64,000 nucleotides of DNA, taken from NCBI RefSeq assembly GCF_016863435.1, contig NZ_BOOW01000020.1, forward strand, positions 124,001-188,000, in the 5' to 3' direction. The translations under genes and the position numbers were made by a program. Each line of letters starts with the position of its first letter. The first letter of the stretch is position 1. The DNA comes from Sinosporangium siamense (GTDB lineage: Bacteria > Actinomycetota > Actinomycetes > Streptosporangiales > Streptosporangiaceae). Shown in pieces: positions 1-8,028 of the stretch. The notes beneath the pieces are model-generated. The model saw only the letters and a list, made by a program, of their open reading frames with translations, did not search any database and was not told the origin of the DNA.

Positions 1-2
1 AG

Positions 3-410
3 TGGAGCCCGGATCGGGACACCCGGCCATGGATCAGATTCTGCTTGCGCGCTCATCATATTCAGGCGCAGCAGGCGAGGCGCCGGGTCGCGCTATTGAG
101 CCGTGCCTGGGCTGAGTTGTCCGATGCTACGGCTGCGGCGGGGCTCGACGAACGAACCGTGTTCGCACTTCTGCCTGCCTTCTGGGGGTCGCGCGTACGG
201 CGTACTGTTTACCAGCTGGATGCCGAGCTGAGCTCTCAGCAAGCCGTCAGAGACATCAGAGAATTGTGTCGCTTGGCATGGCTTGTGCCCGTGGGGAAGG
301 CGCGGGGGCGCTACTACGTGGCGGGTGCGGCCATGCAGCCGGTGTTTTCCTCCGTGCAGCAGTCCACGAAACCCTACGTCGACCCATATCGGGAGTCCGC
401 GGCGTCCTGA
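3..410 (+). CDS. Fic family protein, C-terminal fragment (5' end outside the window)
   Basis: The reading frame is open from the first bases of the window and ends at TGA 408-410, so only about 135 C-terminal residues are visible. The first residues (SPDRDTRPWIRFCLRAHHIQAQ) resemble the region after the Fic core in actinobacterial Fic proteins, where a helical segment and a winged-helix-like tail follow. The catalytic HxFx(D/E)GN motif would lie upstream and cannot be checked. If the family call is right, it would transfer AMP or a similar group to protein targets. An internal TTG at 45 is an alternative start but would cut a conserved-looking segment. The family call rests on a short stretch. 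Confidence 0.5.
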   Translation, partial: WSPDRDTRPWIRFCLRAHHIQAQQARRRVALLSRAWAELSDATAAAGLDERTVFALLPAFWGSRVRRTVYQLDAELSSQQAVRDIRELCRLAWLVPVGKARGRYYVAGAAMQPVFSSVQQSTKPYVDPYRESAAS

Positions 411-523
411 TGGTGCTGCGATGTGGGACCGGAGCCACCTTGGGCATCGCTTCCTAGAGCGTCGAGGTGGTGCACTGCGTCGCCAGAGGTGCCATCGCGG
501 GGCGAGCCTTAAGCAACACGGAA

Positions 524-550
524 CAGGCCCCCTTCAAAGAAGGGGGCCTG
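524..550 (+). terminator. Hairpin terminator after the Fic-family gene
   Basis: A perfect 11-bp inverted repeat (CAGGCCCCCTT with AAGGGGGCCTG) encloses a 5-nt loop, 114 bp after the Fic-family stop. There is no clear T-tract, as is common in high-GC actinobacteria. Nothing else was recognised between 411 and 636. Confidence 0.6.
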
Positions 551-636
551 GTGGGTTAGCCATGAAAAGCCGTAGAAAGGGGCCAATGCTCCTATAGGAG
601 CAGCCTGCAACCAACGGAGCAGCAAGCTCAGTGCCC

Positions 637-843
637 TTATACGAGCCTTTGCAGGGCGTTGCGTAGCCGGAGAGAAGCGCGTTCCACGTTGCGGCGTGCT
701 CGGTTGACGGCGCGGACGCGGGCTATGAGGCGTTGTTTCTCAGCCTCACGGTGAAGCGTCCGTATTCGCTCCCACACGAGCTCTTCATACATAGGGGCTC
801 CGGGCGAGCGGGTGCGGGAATGGCCGGGAATGTGGTCGATCAT
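637..843 (-). CDS. Small basic protein of unknown function downstream of whiB7
   Basis: A 68-aa product if started at ATG 843, which has AAGG nine bases upstream. An internal ATG at 792 with GGAG five bases upstream would give 51 aa. The C-terminal 50 residues are rich in Arg, Leu and Glu and read as one amphipathic helix (MYEELVWERIRTLHREAEKQ onward), without cysteines or membrane segments. It lies directly after whiB7 on the same strand and is probably cotranscribed. I do not recognise a function. Confidence 0.55.
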   Translation of the reverse strand: MIDHIPGHSRTRSPGAPMYEELVWERIRTLHREAEKQRLIARVRAVNRARRNVERASLRLRNALQRLV

Positions 844-881
844 CGGTGTGATCCTTGTCGGTATTGGAGACGGTTGACCGG

Positions 882-1151
882 TCAGGCCGCTACAGGAGTC
901 TTGCGGGGGCGGCCGCGGGGGCGCTTCCGCGGGACGACGACGCCGCGGAGGATGAGTTCCCCGCCCCAGACACCCCACGGCTCCTCGCGCTCAAGGGCGC
1001 GGGCGAGGCAGGATTTCCGGATCGGGCACCCGCCGCAGAGCGCCTTGGCGAACTCCACGTCGTCGGGAGACTCGGCGAACCACAGGTCTGGGTCGGTACG
1101 ACAGGGGATTTCGGCTTCGTCGATCAGGTCCATGATCGTCTTGGCCCCCAT
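882..1151 (-). CDS. whiB7: WhiB-family transcription factor WhiB7 (WblC)
   Basis: An 89-aa WhiB protein. It has the four iron-sulfur cysteines (one in EIPC, then C-x2-C-x5-C in LCGGCPIRKSC), the GVWGG turn, and a C-terminal AT-hook (RGRPRK) preceded by basic residues, which marks the WhiB7 subfamily. In family members the [4Fe-4S] protein binds the principal sigma factor and activates intrinsic antibiotic-resistance genes. ATG 1151 is preferred because AAGG lies eight bases upstream; the GTG at 1160 sits inside that ribosome-binding site. A strong terminator and an ORF precede it (1235-1808), matching the attenuated leaders known for whiB7/wblC. Confidence 0.9.
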   Translation of the reverse strand: MGAKTIMDLIDEAEIPCRTDPDLWFAESPDDVEFAKALCGGCPIRKSCLARALEREEPWGVWGGELILRGVVVPRKRPRGRPRKTPVAA

Positions 1152-1234
1152 CTGCGTCACCTTTCTGGTAAGAGAGAAAATGATCTTGCTTTTTCACAAC
1201 CTCGCGGGTGGTCAAGGGACGCGGACAAACAAGA

Positions 1235-1298
1235 AGGCCGCGGATCCTGTCTGTGGATCCGCGGCCTGGAGGCTCTGCGCCGGTCAGGTTATGACCGG
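1235..1298 (-). promoter_or_regulatory. whiB7: Putative whiB7 leader attenuator: two consecutive hairpins
   Basis: On the minus strand, a 7-bp hairpin (CCGGTCA/TGACCGG, 1280-1298) contains the stop codon of the upstream ORF. It is followed by a perfect 13-bp stem (AGGCCGCGGATCC, 1235-1267, 7-nt loop) and then by TTCTTGTTTG, a good intrinsic terminator. whiB7 starts 84 bp downstream. Conditional termination in this leader is established in mycobacteria and Streptomyces. The sequence here allows it but cannot prove antitermination, and the hairpin could simply end the upstream gene. Confidence 0.65.
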
Positions 1299-1808
1299 TT
1301 GTCTCCAGGTGTTTGGATCACACTGCTGCGTGAGACGCAGCCCACCGTTGGCGGTCTGCTGGGTCAGGTTGCCGAATGCTTCAGCAAGGGCGGGCATGGC
1401 CTCGATGTCATCGCCCAGGAGGGCGTCGACGTCGGCGGGCCCCTCGGTCTGAGTGGGCGCTGCTTCGTAGGCGGCTTCGGCGAACGCTTGCGCATCGCGA
1501 CGACGCAGTCCTGCGACGGACATGCCAAGCTCAGACGTGGCGCCCAAACCGGTTGACACTGCTCCCGTCGACACGACCTCGCCGCCCAGCGCGACAAACT
1601 CCACGTGGCGGAGTTTGCCGAGGCCGGCTTGCCACCTGCCATCGCAGGAGGCGGGCAGAGCGATCGTGAGGGAAGGCGGTGCCTCCATGGCCGAATGCGC
1701 GGCAAGGCCGAGCATCCGAGCGTTGACGAAGACCGGCTTGGCGTTGGCCGGAGCACTCGGGCATGCGGAAGTGAGCAACGGCTTCACGGAAAGCGTGTGC
1801 TTGATCAC
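1284..1808 (-). CDS. Hypothetical 174-aa protein, or long leader ORF, upstream of whiB7
   Basis: GTG start at 1808 with a strong GGAGGT nine bases upstream. The product has no signal peptide, membrane segment or recognisable domain. Most codons end in G or C, as in a real gene, but the last dozen include CCA, AGA, CAA and ATA, which are rare in such genomes. The stop codon lies in a 7-bp hairpin directly before the whiB7 terminator, and another 7-bp hairpin (1325-1341) lies within the 3' end. It may be an independent gene, or the translated leader ORF that senses ribosome stalling for whiB7. Confidence 0.6.
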   Translation of the reverse strand: MIKHTLSVKPLLTSACPSAPANAKPVFVNARMLGLAAHSAMEAPPSLTIALPASCDGRWQAGLGKLRHVEFVALGGEVVSTGAVSTGLGATSELGMSVAGLRRRDAQAFAEAAYEAAPTQTEGPADVDALLGDDIEAMPALAEAFGNLTQQTANGGLRLTQQCDPNTWRQPVIT

Positions 1809-1916
1809 CGACTGCTCACCTCCATCTGAAGATCGTCGAGTGCCGACACCCGACTCGCTTGTTGAAGACCCTATTCCCCTCTCCGAAAGAGGGCAACATA
1901 TTTTCTACCTGCTGTT

Positions 1917-2789
1917 TTACGTTCGCGCCACTCGGATCATGCACTCCTGGACCACCGACACGGCGAGCTCTCCGGAGGGGGTGAACATCTCTCCTCTGGC
2001 AAGTCCCCGTGCCCCTCCGGCCCACGGCGATTCCTGGGCGTAGAGGAACCAGTCGTCGGCCCGCAGCGGCCGGTGGAACCACATGGCGTGGTCGAGCGAG
2101 GCGCCGATGATCCGCGAGGAGCCCCAGGCGAGTCCGTGGGCCGACAGAACGGTGTCCACGAGCGTGTAGTCGGAGGCATAGGCGGCCAGGACGACATGCA
2201 GGAGTGGGTCGTCGGGAAGGTCCGCGTCGTATTTGAACCACACGTTCGTCGACGCCGACCGCAGCGCCGGGTCGGTGTTGGCCTCCCAGATCAGCGGGGA
2301 GACGTAGCGCATGTCGACCGGCCGCTCACGCGCGATCCACTCAAGCGCGTCGGGGTTGTCGCCGAGCACGGCGGAGGCCCGCTCGCTGAATGTCGCGAGC
2401 GTCTCCGGCGCCGGCACGTCGGGCATGGTGGCCGCCTGGTGCTCGACGCCCGGCTCGACGTGGTGGAACGACGCCGACATCGTGAAGATGCTCTTGCCGT
2501 GTTGCACGGCGACGACGCGGCGCGTGGTGAAGGAGCGGCCGTCCCGCACCCGCTCGACGTTGTAGACGATGGGGATGGACGGGTCGCCCGGCCGGATGAA
2601 GTAGGCGTGGAGGGAGTGCACGAAACGCTCGGACGACACGGTGCGCCCGGCGGCGACGAGCGCCTGCGCGGCGACCTGCCCGCCGAAGACACGCTGGATG
2701 TGCTCCTTCGGGCTGCGCCCCCGGAAGATGTCGAGCTCGATCTGCTCCAGATCGAGCAGGTCCAGGAGTTCTTTGAGCGCGTCGTTCAC
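1917..2789 (-). CDS. tesB: Acyl-CoA thioesterase II
   Basis: A 290-aa double-hotdog thioesterase that hydrolyses acyl-CoA to free fatty acid and CoA. The TesB triad region is visible near the C-terminus: Asp in ASLDHAMWFH and Gln in SVVQECMIR, with a Ser/Thr position between them. GTG 2789 is chosen because it overlaps the uvrD2 stop (GTGA) and has GGGAGG four bases upstream. An ATG at 2810 lacks a ribosome-binding site. Translational coupling to uvrD2 is likely. A weak 6-bp hairpin near 1876-1892 follows the gene. Confidence 0.92.
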   Translation of the reverse strand: MNDALKELLDLLDLEQIELDIFRGRSPKEHIQRVFGGQVAAQALVAAGRTVSSERFVHSLHAYFIRPGDPSIPIVYNVERVRDGRSFTTRRVVAVQHGKSIFTMSASFHHVEPGVEHQAATMPDVPAPETLATFSERASAVLGDNPDALEWIARERPVDMRYVSPLIWEANTDPALRSASTNVWFKYDADLPDDPLLHVVLAAYASDYTLVDTVLSAHGLAWGSSRIIGASLDHAMWFHRPLRADDWFLYAQESPWAGGARGLARGEMFTPSGELAVSVVQECMIRVART

Positions 2790-4840
2790 GAAGCCTCCCG
2801 ATCGCGGCATATGGCGAGTACGGCGTCGCCGTACCGGTCAAGTTTGACGCGTCCGATGCCCGTGATGCTCAGCAGGTCGGTCTCTGTGGTCGGGGCACGC
2901 TCGGCGATGGCCTGGAGGGTGACGTCGGTGAAGACCACATAGGGCGGGATCTTGGCCTCCTTGGCGACCGCCGTACGCCAGTTCTTGAGGTCTTCGAGCA
3001 GCCGCTCGTCGAACTCGGCGGGGCAGCCGGCGCACCGGCCGAGCTTTTGCTCCTGCGCGGCGACGAGGGTCTTGGCGCACACCCGGCAGTGCATGGGCAC
3101 GGCCACCTGGCGGCGCTCGCGGACCGGGGCGGACTCGGCGCGGGGGGCGCGGGGCGCGCGGGAGGTGAGCCCGGTGAGGAACCGCGAGGGGCGGCGGCGC
3201 CTGCCGCCGCCGGGGGCGCGGGCGAGGGCCCACGACAGGGTGAGGTGGGCGCGGGCGCGGGTGACGCCGACGTAGAGGAGGCGGCGTTCCTCTTCGAGCT
3301 GGTCGGTGGTCTCGGCGTAGACGATCGGGAGCATGCCCTCGGTGAGGCCGACGATGAAGACGGCGTCCCATTCGAGGCCCTTGGCGGCGTGGAGGGAGGC
3401 GAGGGTGACGCCTTCGACCGGGGGGACGTGCTGCTCGGCGGCCCGGCGTTCCAGCTCGGCGACGTAGGCCCGCAGGCCCGCGCCTTCGGCGGCGAGGTCT
3501 TCCGCGAGGTCGGCGAGGGCTTTGAGCGAGCCCCAGCGTTCGCGGGCGACGCCGCCGGCGGGCGGCTCGGGGGTGAGGCCGATGCCGGACAGGATGTGGT
3601 GCACGGTGGGAGCCAGGGCGTCGCCGTCGTCGGCGCGGGCGGCGCCGCGCAGCAGGACGACCGCCTGGCGCACCTCGGGGCGCTCGAAGAACCGGTCGGC
3701 GCCGCGCACGAGGTAGGGGATGCCGAGCTTGGCCAGGGCCTGCTCGTAGTTCTCCGACTGGGCGTTGACGCGGAACAGCACGGCGATCTCGCGGGACGGC
3801 ACGCCTTTGGCGATCAGGTCGCGCACGACCCGCGCGGTGCCGGCGGCCTCGGCCTGCTCGTCGTCGTATTCGACGAAGGCGGGGGGCGGGCCGTCGGCCC
3901 GCTGGGCGACGAGTTCGAGGCGGTGGGGGGTGCGGGCGGCGGCGAGCACCTTGTTGGCCAGGCCGACGACCTGCGGCGTGGAGCGGTAATCGCGCACGAG
4001 CCGCACGACGGCGGCGCCGGGGTGCTCGACGGCGAACCCGGTGAGATAGCGGGGGGTGGCGCCGGTGAAGGAGTAAATCGTCTGGTTGGGGTCGCCGACG
4101 ACGCACAGGTCGTCGCGCCCGCCGAGCCAGGTGTCGAGGAGCAGCTTCTGCAGCGGGTTGACGTCCTGGTATTCGTCGACCACGAAATAGCGGTATTGCC
4201 CGCGGATCTGCGCGGCTACCTCCGCGTGCTCGGTCATGACGGCGGCGGTGAGCTCGAGGATGGTCTCGAAGTCGACCAGGTGGCGCTCGCGGCGCAGCCG
4301 TTCGTAGGTCTCGTAGACACGGGCCATCTCGGCGGCGGGCAGGGGCGGCGTGCGGCCGGACTTGGCGGCGCCGGCCTGGTAGTCGTCGGGGCCGAGCTGG
4401 GTGACCTTCGCCCACTCGATCTCCGAGGCGATGTCGCGCAGCTCGGTGCGCTCGGGGGTGCGCCTGAGGACGCGGCACGCCTCGGCGAGCAGCGGGAGTT
4501 TGGACTCGATGACCGACGGGGTGTCGCCGCCGATGACGCGTGGCCAGAAGTAGGTGAGCTGGCGCAGGGCCGCCGCGTGGAAGGTGCGCGCCTGCACGCC
4601 GGGTGCGCCGAGCTCGCGCAGCCGCTGGCGCAGCTCGCCGGCGGCGCGGGTCGTGAAGGTCACCGCGAGCACACTCTGCGGCTCGACCACGCCGGTGCGC
4701 ACCGCGTGCGCGATGCGGTGGGTGATGGCCCGCGTCTTGCCGGTGCCCGCCCCGGCGAGCACGCAGACGGGCCCGCTGACGGCCTCGGCGACCTGGAGTT
4801 GCTCGGGGTCGAGACCGGAAAGCGCGTCGTCGTGGTCCAC
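2786..4840 (-). CDS. uvrD2: ATP-dependent DNA helicase UvrD2 with HRDC domain
   Basis: A 684-aa SF1A helicase: Walker A AGAGTGKT (about residues 29-36), motif II VVDEYQD (about 220-226), helicase motifs to about residue 540, a tetracysteine motif (CRVC...CAGC, near 578-600) and a C-terminal HRDC domain (about 610-680). The tetracysteine plus HRDC layout is that of mycobacterial UvrD2, a 3'-5' helicase in DNA repair and replication. The GTG start has GGAG six bases upstream. It is one of three SF1 helicase genes in the window, with adnA and adnB. Confidence 0.95.
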   Translation of the reverse strand: MDHDDALSGLDPEQLQVAEAVSGPVCVLAGAGTGKTRAITHRIAHAVRTGVVEPQSVLAVTFTTRAAGELRQRLRELGAPGVQARTFHAAALRQLTYFWPRVIGGDTPSVIESKLPLLAEACRVLRRTPERTELRDIASEIEWAKVTQLGPDDYQAGAAKSGRTPPLPAAEMARVYETYERLRRERHLVDFETILELTAAVMTEHAEVAAQIRGQYRYFVVDEYQDVNPLQKLLLDTWLGGRDDLCVVGDPNQTIYSFTGATPRYLTGFAVEHPGAAVVRLVRDYRSTPQVVGLANKVLAAARTPHRLELVAQRADGPPPAFVEYDDEQAEAAGTARVVRDLIAKGVPSREIAVLFRVNAQSENYEQALAKLGIPYLVRGADRFFERPEVRQAVVLLRGAARADDGDALAPTVHHILSGIGLTPEPPAGGVARERWGSLKALADLAEDLAAEGAGLRAYVAELERRAAEQHVPPVEGVTLASLHAAKGLEWDAVFIVGLTEGMLPIVYAETTDQLEEERRLLYVGVTRARAHLTLSWALARAPGGGRRRRPSRFLTGLTSRAPRAPRAESAPVRERRQVAVPMHCRVCAKTLVAAQEQKLGRCAGCPAEFDERLLEDLKNWRTAVAKEAKIPPYVVFTDVTLQAIAERAPTTETDLLSITGIGRVKLDRYGDAVLAICRDREAS

Positions 4841-5033
4841 GCGAGGCTCCTTACGGTCACGTAACAGCTATTCGGCCACTATCTTCCCAGCAGATCACTC
4901 GGGCGTGCGCTGTGGCGCACCATAAGGCGTCTGAACAAGCCACTACATCCTGCCCGGTTGTCGAGATGCAAAAGCTTGGTCACGTACTCCACAATGGGGT
5001 CGTGTCGATTGGCCCGGGGGAAGGAAGACGTCC

Positions 5034-5975
5034 GTGCGATCTGCGGTGTTTGTGAGTGCTTTGGCACTTGCCGCCGGTGCTGTCGTGCCCGCGTCGGCTC
5101 ATGCGGTCGTCGGTCCCCGCGGTGAACCGACCCCCGCTCCGGTCGTCTCCTCGACCGTCGAGCCCCCGCTCGGCACCTCCGTCGCCGAGGTCGCGTACGG
5201 TCCCCACCGCAGGCAGAAAATGGACGTCTGGTGGCAGACGGAAGGCGCCAAACGACCCGGCGTGTTCCTGGTCCACGGCGGCTGGTGGTCGAGCGGCGAC
5301 AAGAAGTACATGGCCGAGATCACCCGCAGCTACGCCGAACTCGGTTACACCGTCTTCAACCTCAACTACCGGCTGTCGGGTGACGCTGCGTGGCCGGCGC
5401 AGCGTGTGGACATGTTCGACGCCATCTCGACGGCCCGCCGCCACGCGGCGCGCTGGTCGTTCGACCCGGGCAACTATGTGATCATCGGCTTCTCTGCCGG
5501 TGGCCACCTGGCGTTCTCGACCGGGACGTACGGCAACGGCGTGCCCGGCCTCCGGGGCGTCGTCGGCGTTTCCCCGGTCGCGTCGCCGCTCAAGGCCTAC
5601 AACGACGGCGCCGACACCCTCGACCCGCTCAAGATCCGCCTGCGGAACGCGGCGATCCGGCTGGCCGGGGGCTGCGAGCCGAAGGGCAGATGCGCCCGCG
5701 TCTGGGCGAGCATGGAGGTGCCGTGGCACGCCAGCCGCGGCGACGTGCCGATGTTCGCCGTGCACTCCGAGGACGAGTTCGTGCCGCCGCAGCACAGCCT
5801 GGCGCTCAAGGCGGCGCTGAAGCAGGTCGGCGTCTCGATGACGGTCCGCTCGATCCCCGGCACCGACCACAGCGCGCCGCTCTACCGCGCCTTCGGCGTA
5901 GCCGACGAGGTGCAGCGCTGGGTCGGCCGCCGGTTGGCCGACCAGTCGAGCGACTCGCGCGACTCCGACCGTTAG
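5034..5975 (+). CDS. Secreted alpha/beta hydrolase (carboxylesterase type)
   Basis: 313 aa with an N-terminal signal peptide (cleavage probably after ASA, about residue 22). The fold is that of hormone-sensitive-lipase/BD-FAE esterases: oxyanion motif HGGWW (81-85), nucleophile elbow GFSAGG (Ser154), and probable Asp247 and His279. The GTG start has AAGGA eight bases upstream. It diverges from uvrD2 across about 190 bp and precedes the mycoredoxin gene. The substrate is unknown; an exported ester hydrolase is the safest reading. Confidence 0.85.
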   Translation: MRSAVFVSALALAAGAVVPASAHAVVGPRGEPTPAPVVSSTVEPPLGTSVAEVAYGPHRRQKMDVWWQTEGAKRPGVFLVHGGWWSSGDKKYMAEITRSYAELGYTVFNLNYRLSGDAAWPAQRVDMFDAISTARRHAARWSFDPGNYVIIGFSAGGHLAFSTGTYGNGVPGLRGVVGVSPVASPLKAYNDGADTLDPLKIRLRNAAIRLAGGCEPKGRCARVWASMEVPWHASRGDVPMFAVHSEDEFVPPQHSLALKAALKQVGVSMTVRSIPGTDHSAPLYRAFGVADEVQRWVGRRLADQSSDSRDSDR

Positions 5976-6072
5976 ACACCTGTGGGGGCGATCGCCCCGG
6001 GTGCCGGGAAGATGATGGGGTGTCGCTTTGTTAGCAGTGAGCGCTAACGCCGGATGGAAGGGATAGGTCTTC

Positions 6073-6324
6073 ATGGCGCTCACGGTCTACACCACGAGTT
6101 GGTGCGGTCCTTGCAAGAGGCTCAAGAGCCAGCTCACCCGCGAGGGAATCTCCTACCGCGAGATCGACATTGAGGCCGACCCCACGGCGGCCGAGTTCGT
6201 GATGAGCGTCAACAACGGCAACCAGGCCGTCCCGACCGTCCTTGTGGTGCCGCCGGGCGGGGGCGACAACATCGTGATGACGAACCCGAGTGTGGCACAG
6301 GTGAAAAAGGCCCTCACGGTCTGA
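6073..6324 (+). CDS. mrx1: Mycoredoxin (glutaredoxin-like, CGPC active site)
   Basis: 83 aa, the length of actinobacterial glutaredoxin-like mycoredoxins. The redox motif CGPC is at residues 11-14 and the cis-proline loop is AVPTV. Mycoredoxins reduce mycothiol mixed disulfides in actinobacteria. The neighbourhood (uvrD2, nudC, adnAB) is where this gene often sits. The start is an ATG behind an AAGGGATAGG stretch. The motif is CGPC rather than the CxYC of some homologues, so thioredoxin-like activity is also possible. Confidence 0.85.
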   Translation: MALTVYTTSWCGPCKRLKSQLTREGISYREIDIEADPTAAEFVMSVNNGNQAVPTVLVVPPGGGDNIVMTNPSVAQVKKALTV

Positions 6325-6555
6325 CCCCGCCCAAACGCGCGACCGCGCACCTCCGGCGATCGGCCGGCGGGCCCGCAGAATCCCTGCCGGCCGCTCCATG
6401 ATCGCGGTGTTCGGCCACACCGTCCGCTACGGCGAAGCCGGAAAGACGAGGCCGAGCGGGGGCGGCACGTGCCCTCCGTGGCCCCGGTCGCGCGCTCGGT
6501 GTCCTGCCGGCGAGGCTTTCGCCGTACGGGACGTCTTGCAACGCCTGCCAACGCG

Positions 6556-6590
6556 CCCGGCGCGGTCAGCGTCAAGCTGACCGCGCCGGG
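6556..6590. terminator. Strong hairpin between mycoredoxin and histidine-rich genes
   Basis: A perfect 15-bp stem (CCCGGCGCGGTCAGC) with a 5-nt loop lies between the two convergent genes and could serve both strands. The rest of 6325-6689 shows no convincing gene. Confidence 0.7.
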
Positions 6591-6689
6591 TCGATGATGC
6601 GTGGAGCCGGTCAGGCTCCGTGAGCTGTCGTCATCTCATCCGGTGACCGGACCGGCGGGTCCGGGTCGCCGTCTGGGCGGGACGTCGGC

Positions 6690-7679
6690 TCAGTGGCAGC
6701 CGTGGCAGCCGTGGTGGTGGTGATGCCCGTCGTGGTCGTGATCCCCGTGATGGTGGTGATGATGGGGATGACCGTGGTGGCGCCTGTGATGGCGGTTGTG
6801 GTGGTGGTGCCGGCTGTGGTGGTCGTTCTCACGGAACCGCTCGTGACGACGGATGTGCCACGTCCTGGAGCCGCCGTGGTGGGAACCGGAGCTGGCATAT
6901 CCGCGTCCGCCGCGCAGCGAGGGCTTCTCACCGCGGTGGGAACGGACGTGTCCACCGTAGTTGATGTGCCCGCGCTTGATCTCGTCGCGCACTACGAACT
7001 CATGGTGGCAGTGGTGCCGGTTGCAGTTGTGGTGGTGATTGTGGTGGTTGTGGTGGTGATGCCGATGGTGAGCGTGGTGGCGGTCACGGTGGCAACGCAC
7101 CCCCTTGCAGTGCTTTCTCCAGCAGTCCTCGTGGTGGACACCGTGCGGGTCGTGGTGGAAGCCCGCGTCCACGTAAGCGGTGTGGTGCGGCCGCAGTTTC
7201 ACCCAGATGCACTTGCACTTGTTGACGTGTGAGTGCCTGCTTTGTGAGACCGGGTGCAGCTGGTCACCCCTGACCGGGGACGTCAAACCGCGCGCGTCGC
7301 GCGGCTCGAAGCAGACCTCGACATGTCCGGAGTGGCGAACCGCGAGCCGGAAACGGCCCTGTTCGTCGGTCGTCGTCTCAGCGACGGTGTCGTCTTCTTT
7401 GTCATTGGCCTCGACCTTGACGTTTTCGATGCCGGGCTCGCCTTGGTCGCGCTCACCGTTCCGGTTCCGGTCGAACCAGACGATTCCCTCGATGTGCGAG
7501 TCGTCGGCGCGTGCCGCGGCCATCTGGCTACTCGCGGCGTTCGTTTTCGCGGGAGCGGCCGCGGCGAGAGCGGTTGTGCCGCCACCCGCCAGTGCGACGA
7601 TTCCTGCGAATGCAGCGGTGGACAGGGTCGCGAGCACCCTCTTGCCGCCGCCGTCCGCGAATATAGCGGTTATACCCAT
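6690..7679 (-). CDS. Secreted histidine-rich protein with SdrD-B-like domain
   Basis: 329 aa from ATG 7679, which has GGGGGA about nine bases upstream; upstream in-frame starts lack a ribosome-binding site. It has an N-terminal signal sequence to about residue 44. An SdrD/collagen-binding-B-like beta domain (GIVWFDRNRNGERDQGEPGI..., about 63-130) is followed by a region with CKC and other cysteines. From about residue 180 to the end, His runs alternate with Arg, Asn, Asp and Gly, ending GCHGCH. Such tails bind Zn, Ni, Cu or Co in known proteins. Function unknown; surface metal buffering or storage is an inference. Confidence 0.75.
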   Translation of the reverse strand: MGITAIFADGGGKRVLATLSTAAFAGIVALAGGGTTALAAAAPAKTNAASSQMAAARADDSHIEGIVWFDRNRNGERDQGEPGIENVKVEANDKEDDTVAETTTDEQGRFRLAVRHSGHVEVCFEPRDARGLTSPVRGDQLHPVSQSRHSHVNKCKCIWVKLRPHHTAYVDAGFHHDPHGVHHEDCWRKHCKGVRCHRDRHHAHHRHHHHNHHNHHHNCNRHHCHHEFVVRDEIKRGHINYGGHVRSHRGEKPSLRGGRGYASSGSHHGGSRTWHIRRHERFRENDHHSRHHHHNRHHRRHHGHPHHHHHHGDHDHDGHHHHHGCHGCH

Positions 7680-8028
7680 AATTGCTGTTCCCCCGATCAG
7701 CATGGATAGGGCGTCATTAATCGCTTCTGTGCCCGGGGCAAGGTCAACAAAACACCCCTTATTCGATTTATGCTCCCCCGAGCAATATTCGGGAACCACA
7801 TTCCTCCCCCAAGCACACTGTAAAATGATTGAGGAGCATACTTCGCATGAAAAGCTGATTTATCTGCACAATCCGGACAGATCAAATCGGATAATCCACG
7901 ACAAGGATTTAAGACTGCCCGAATGCGGAATAACCCCTTCCAGTCCACTCAATGGCCGTTGATCATCATCGCCACGGATATAAACGGCCACGAGTCGGCA
8001 CAAGGCGACTTATCCGGATCGAGGAACT
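7680..8028. other. Divergent AT-rich intergenic region
   Basis: It separates the histidine-rich gene (minus) from the L,D-transpeptidase gene (plus) and is clearly more AT-rich than its surroundings. A TTGACC sequence on the minus strand (7742-7747) could be the -35 element of the histidine-rich gene. A short inverted repeat (CCCGA/TCGGG) lies near 7778-7794. No gene is seen. Confidence 0.5.

Noticed and set aside
3047-4864. A 605-codon frame antisense to uvrD2
   Set aside because: High-GC antisense frame with low-complexity Gly/Ala content; uvrD2 has clear helicase motifs on the other strand.
7821-7836. Zur-like box (TGTAAAATGATT) upstream of the first histidine-rich gene
   Set aside because: Only one half resembles the palindrome and it is about 140 bp from the start. 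It was not strong enough to list as a site.
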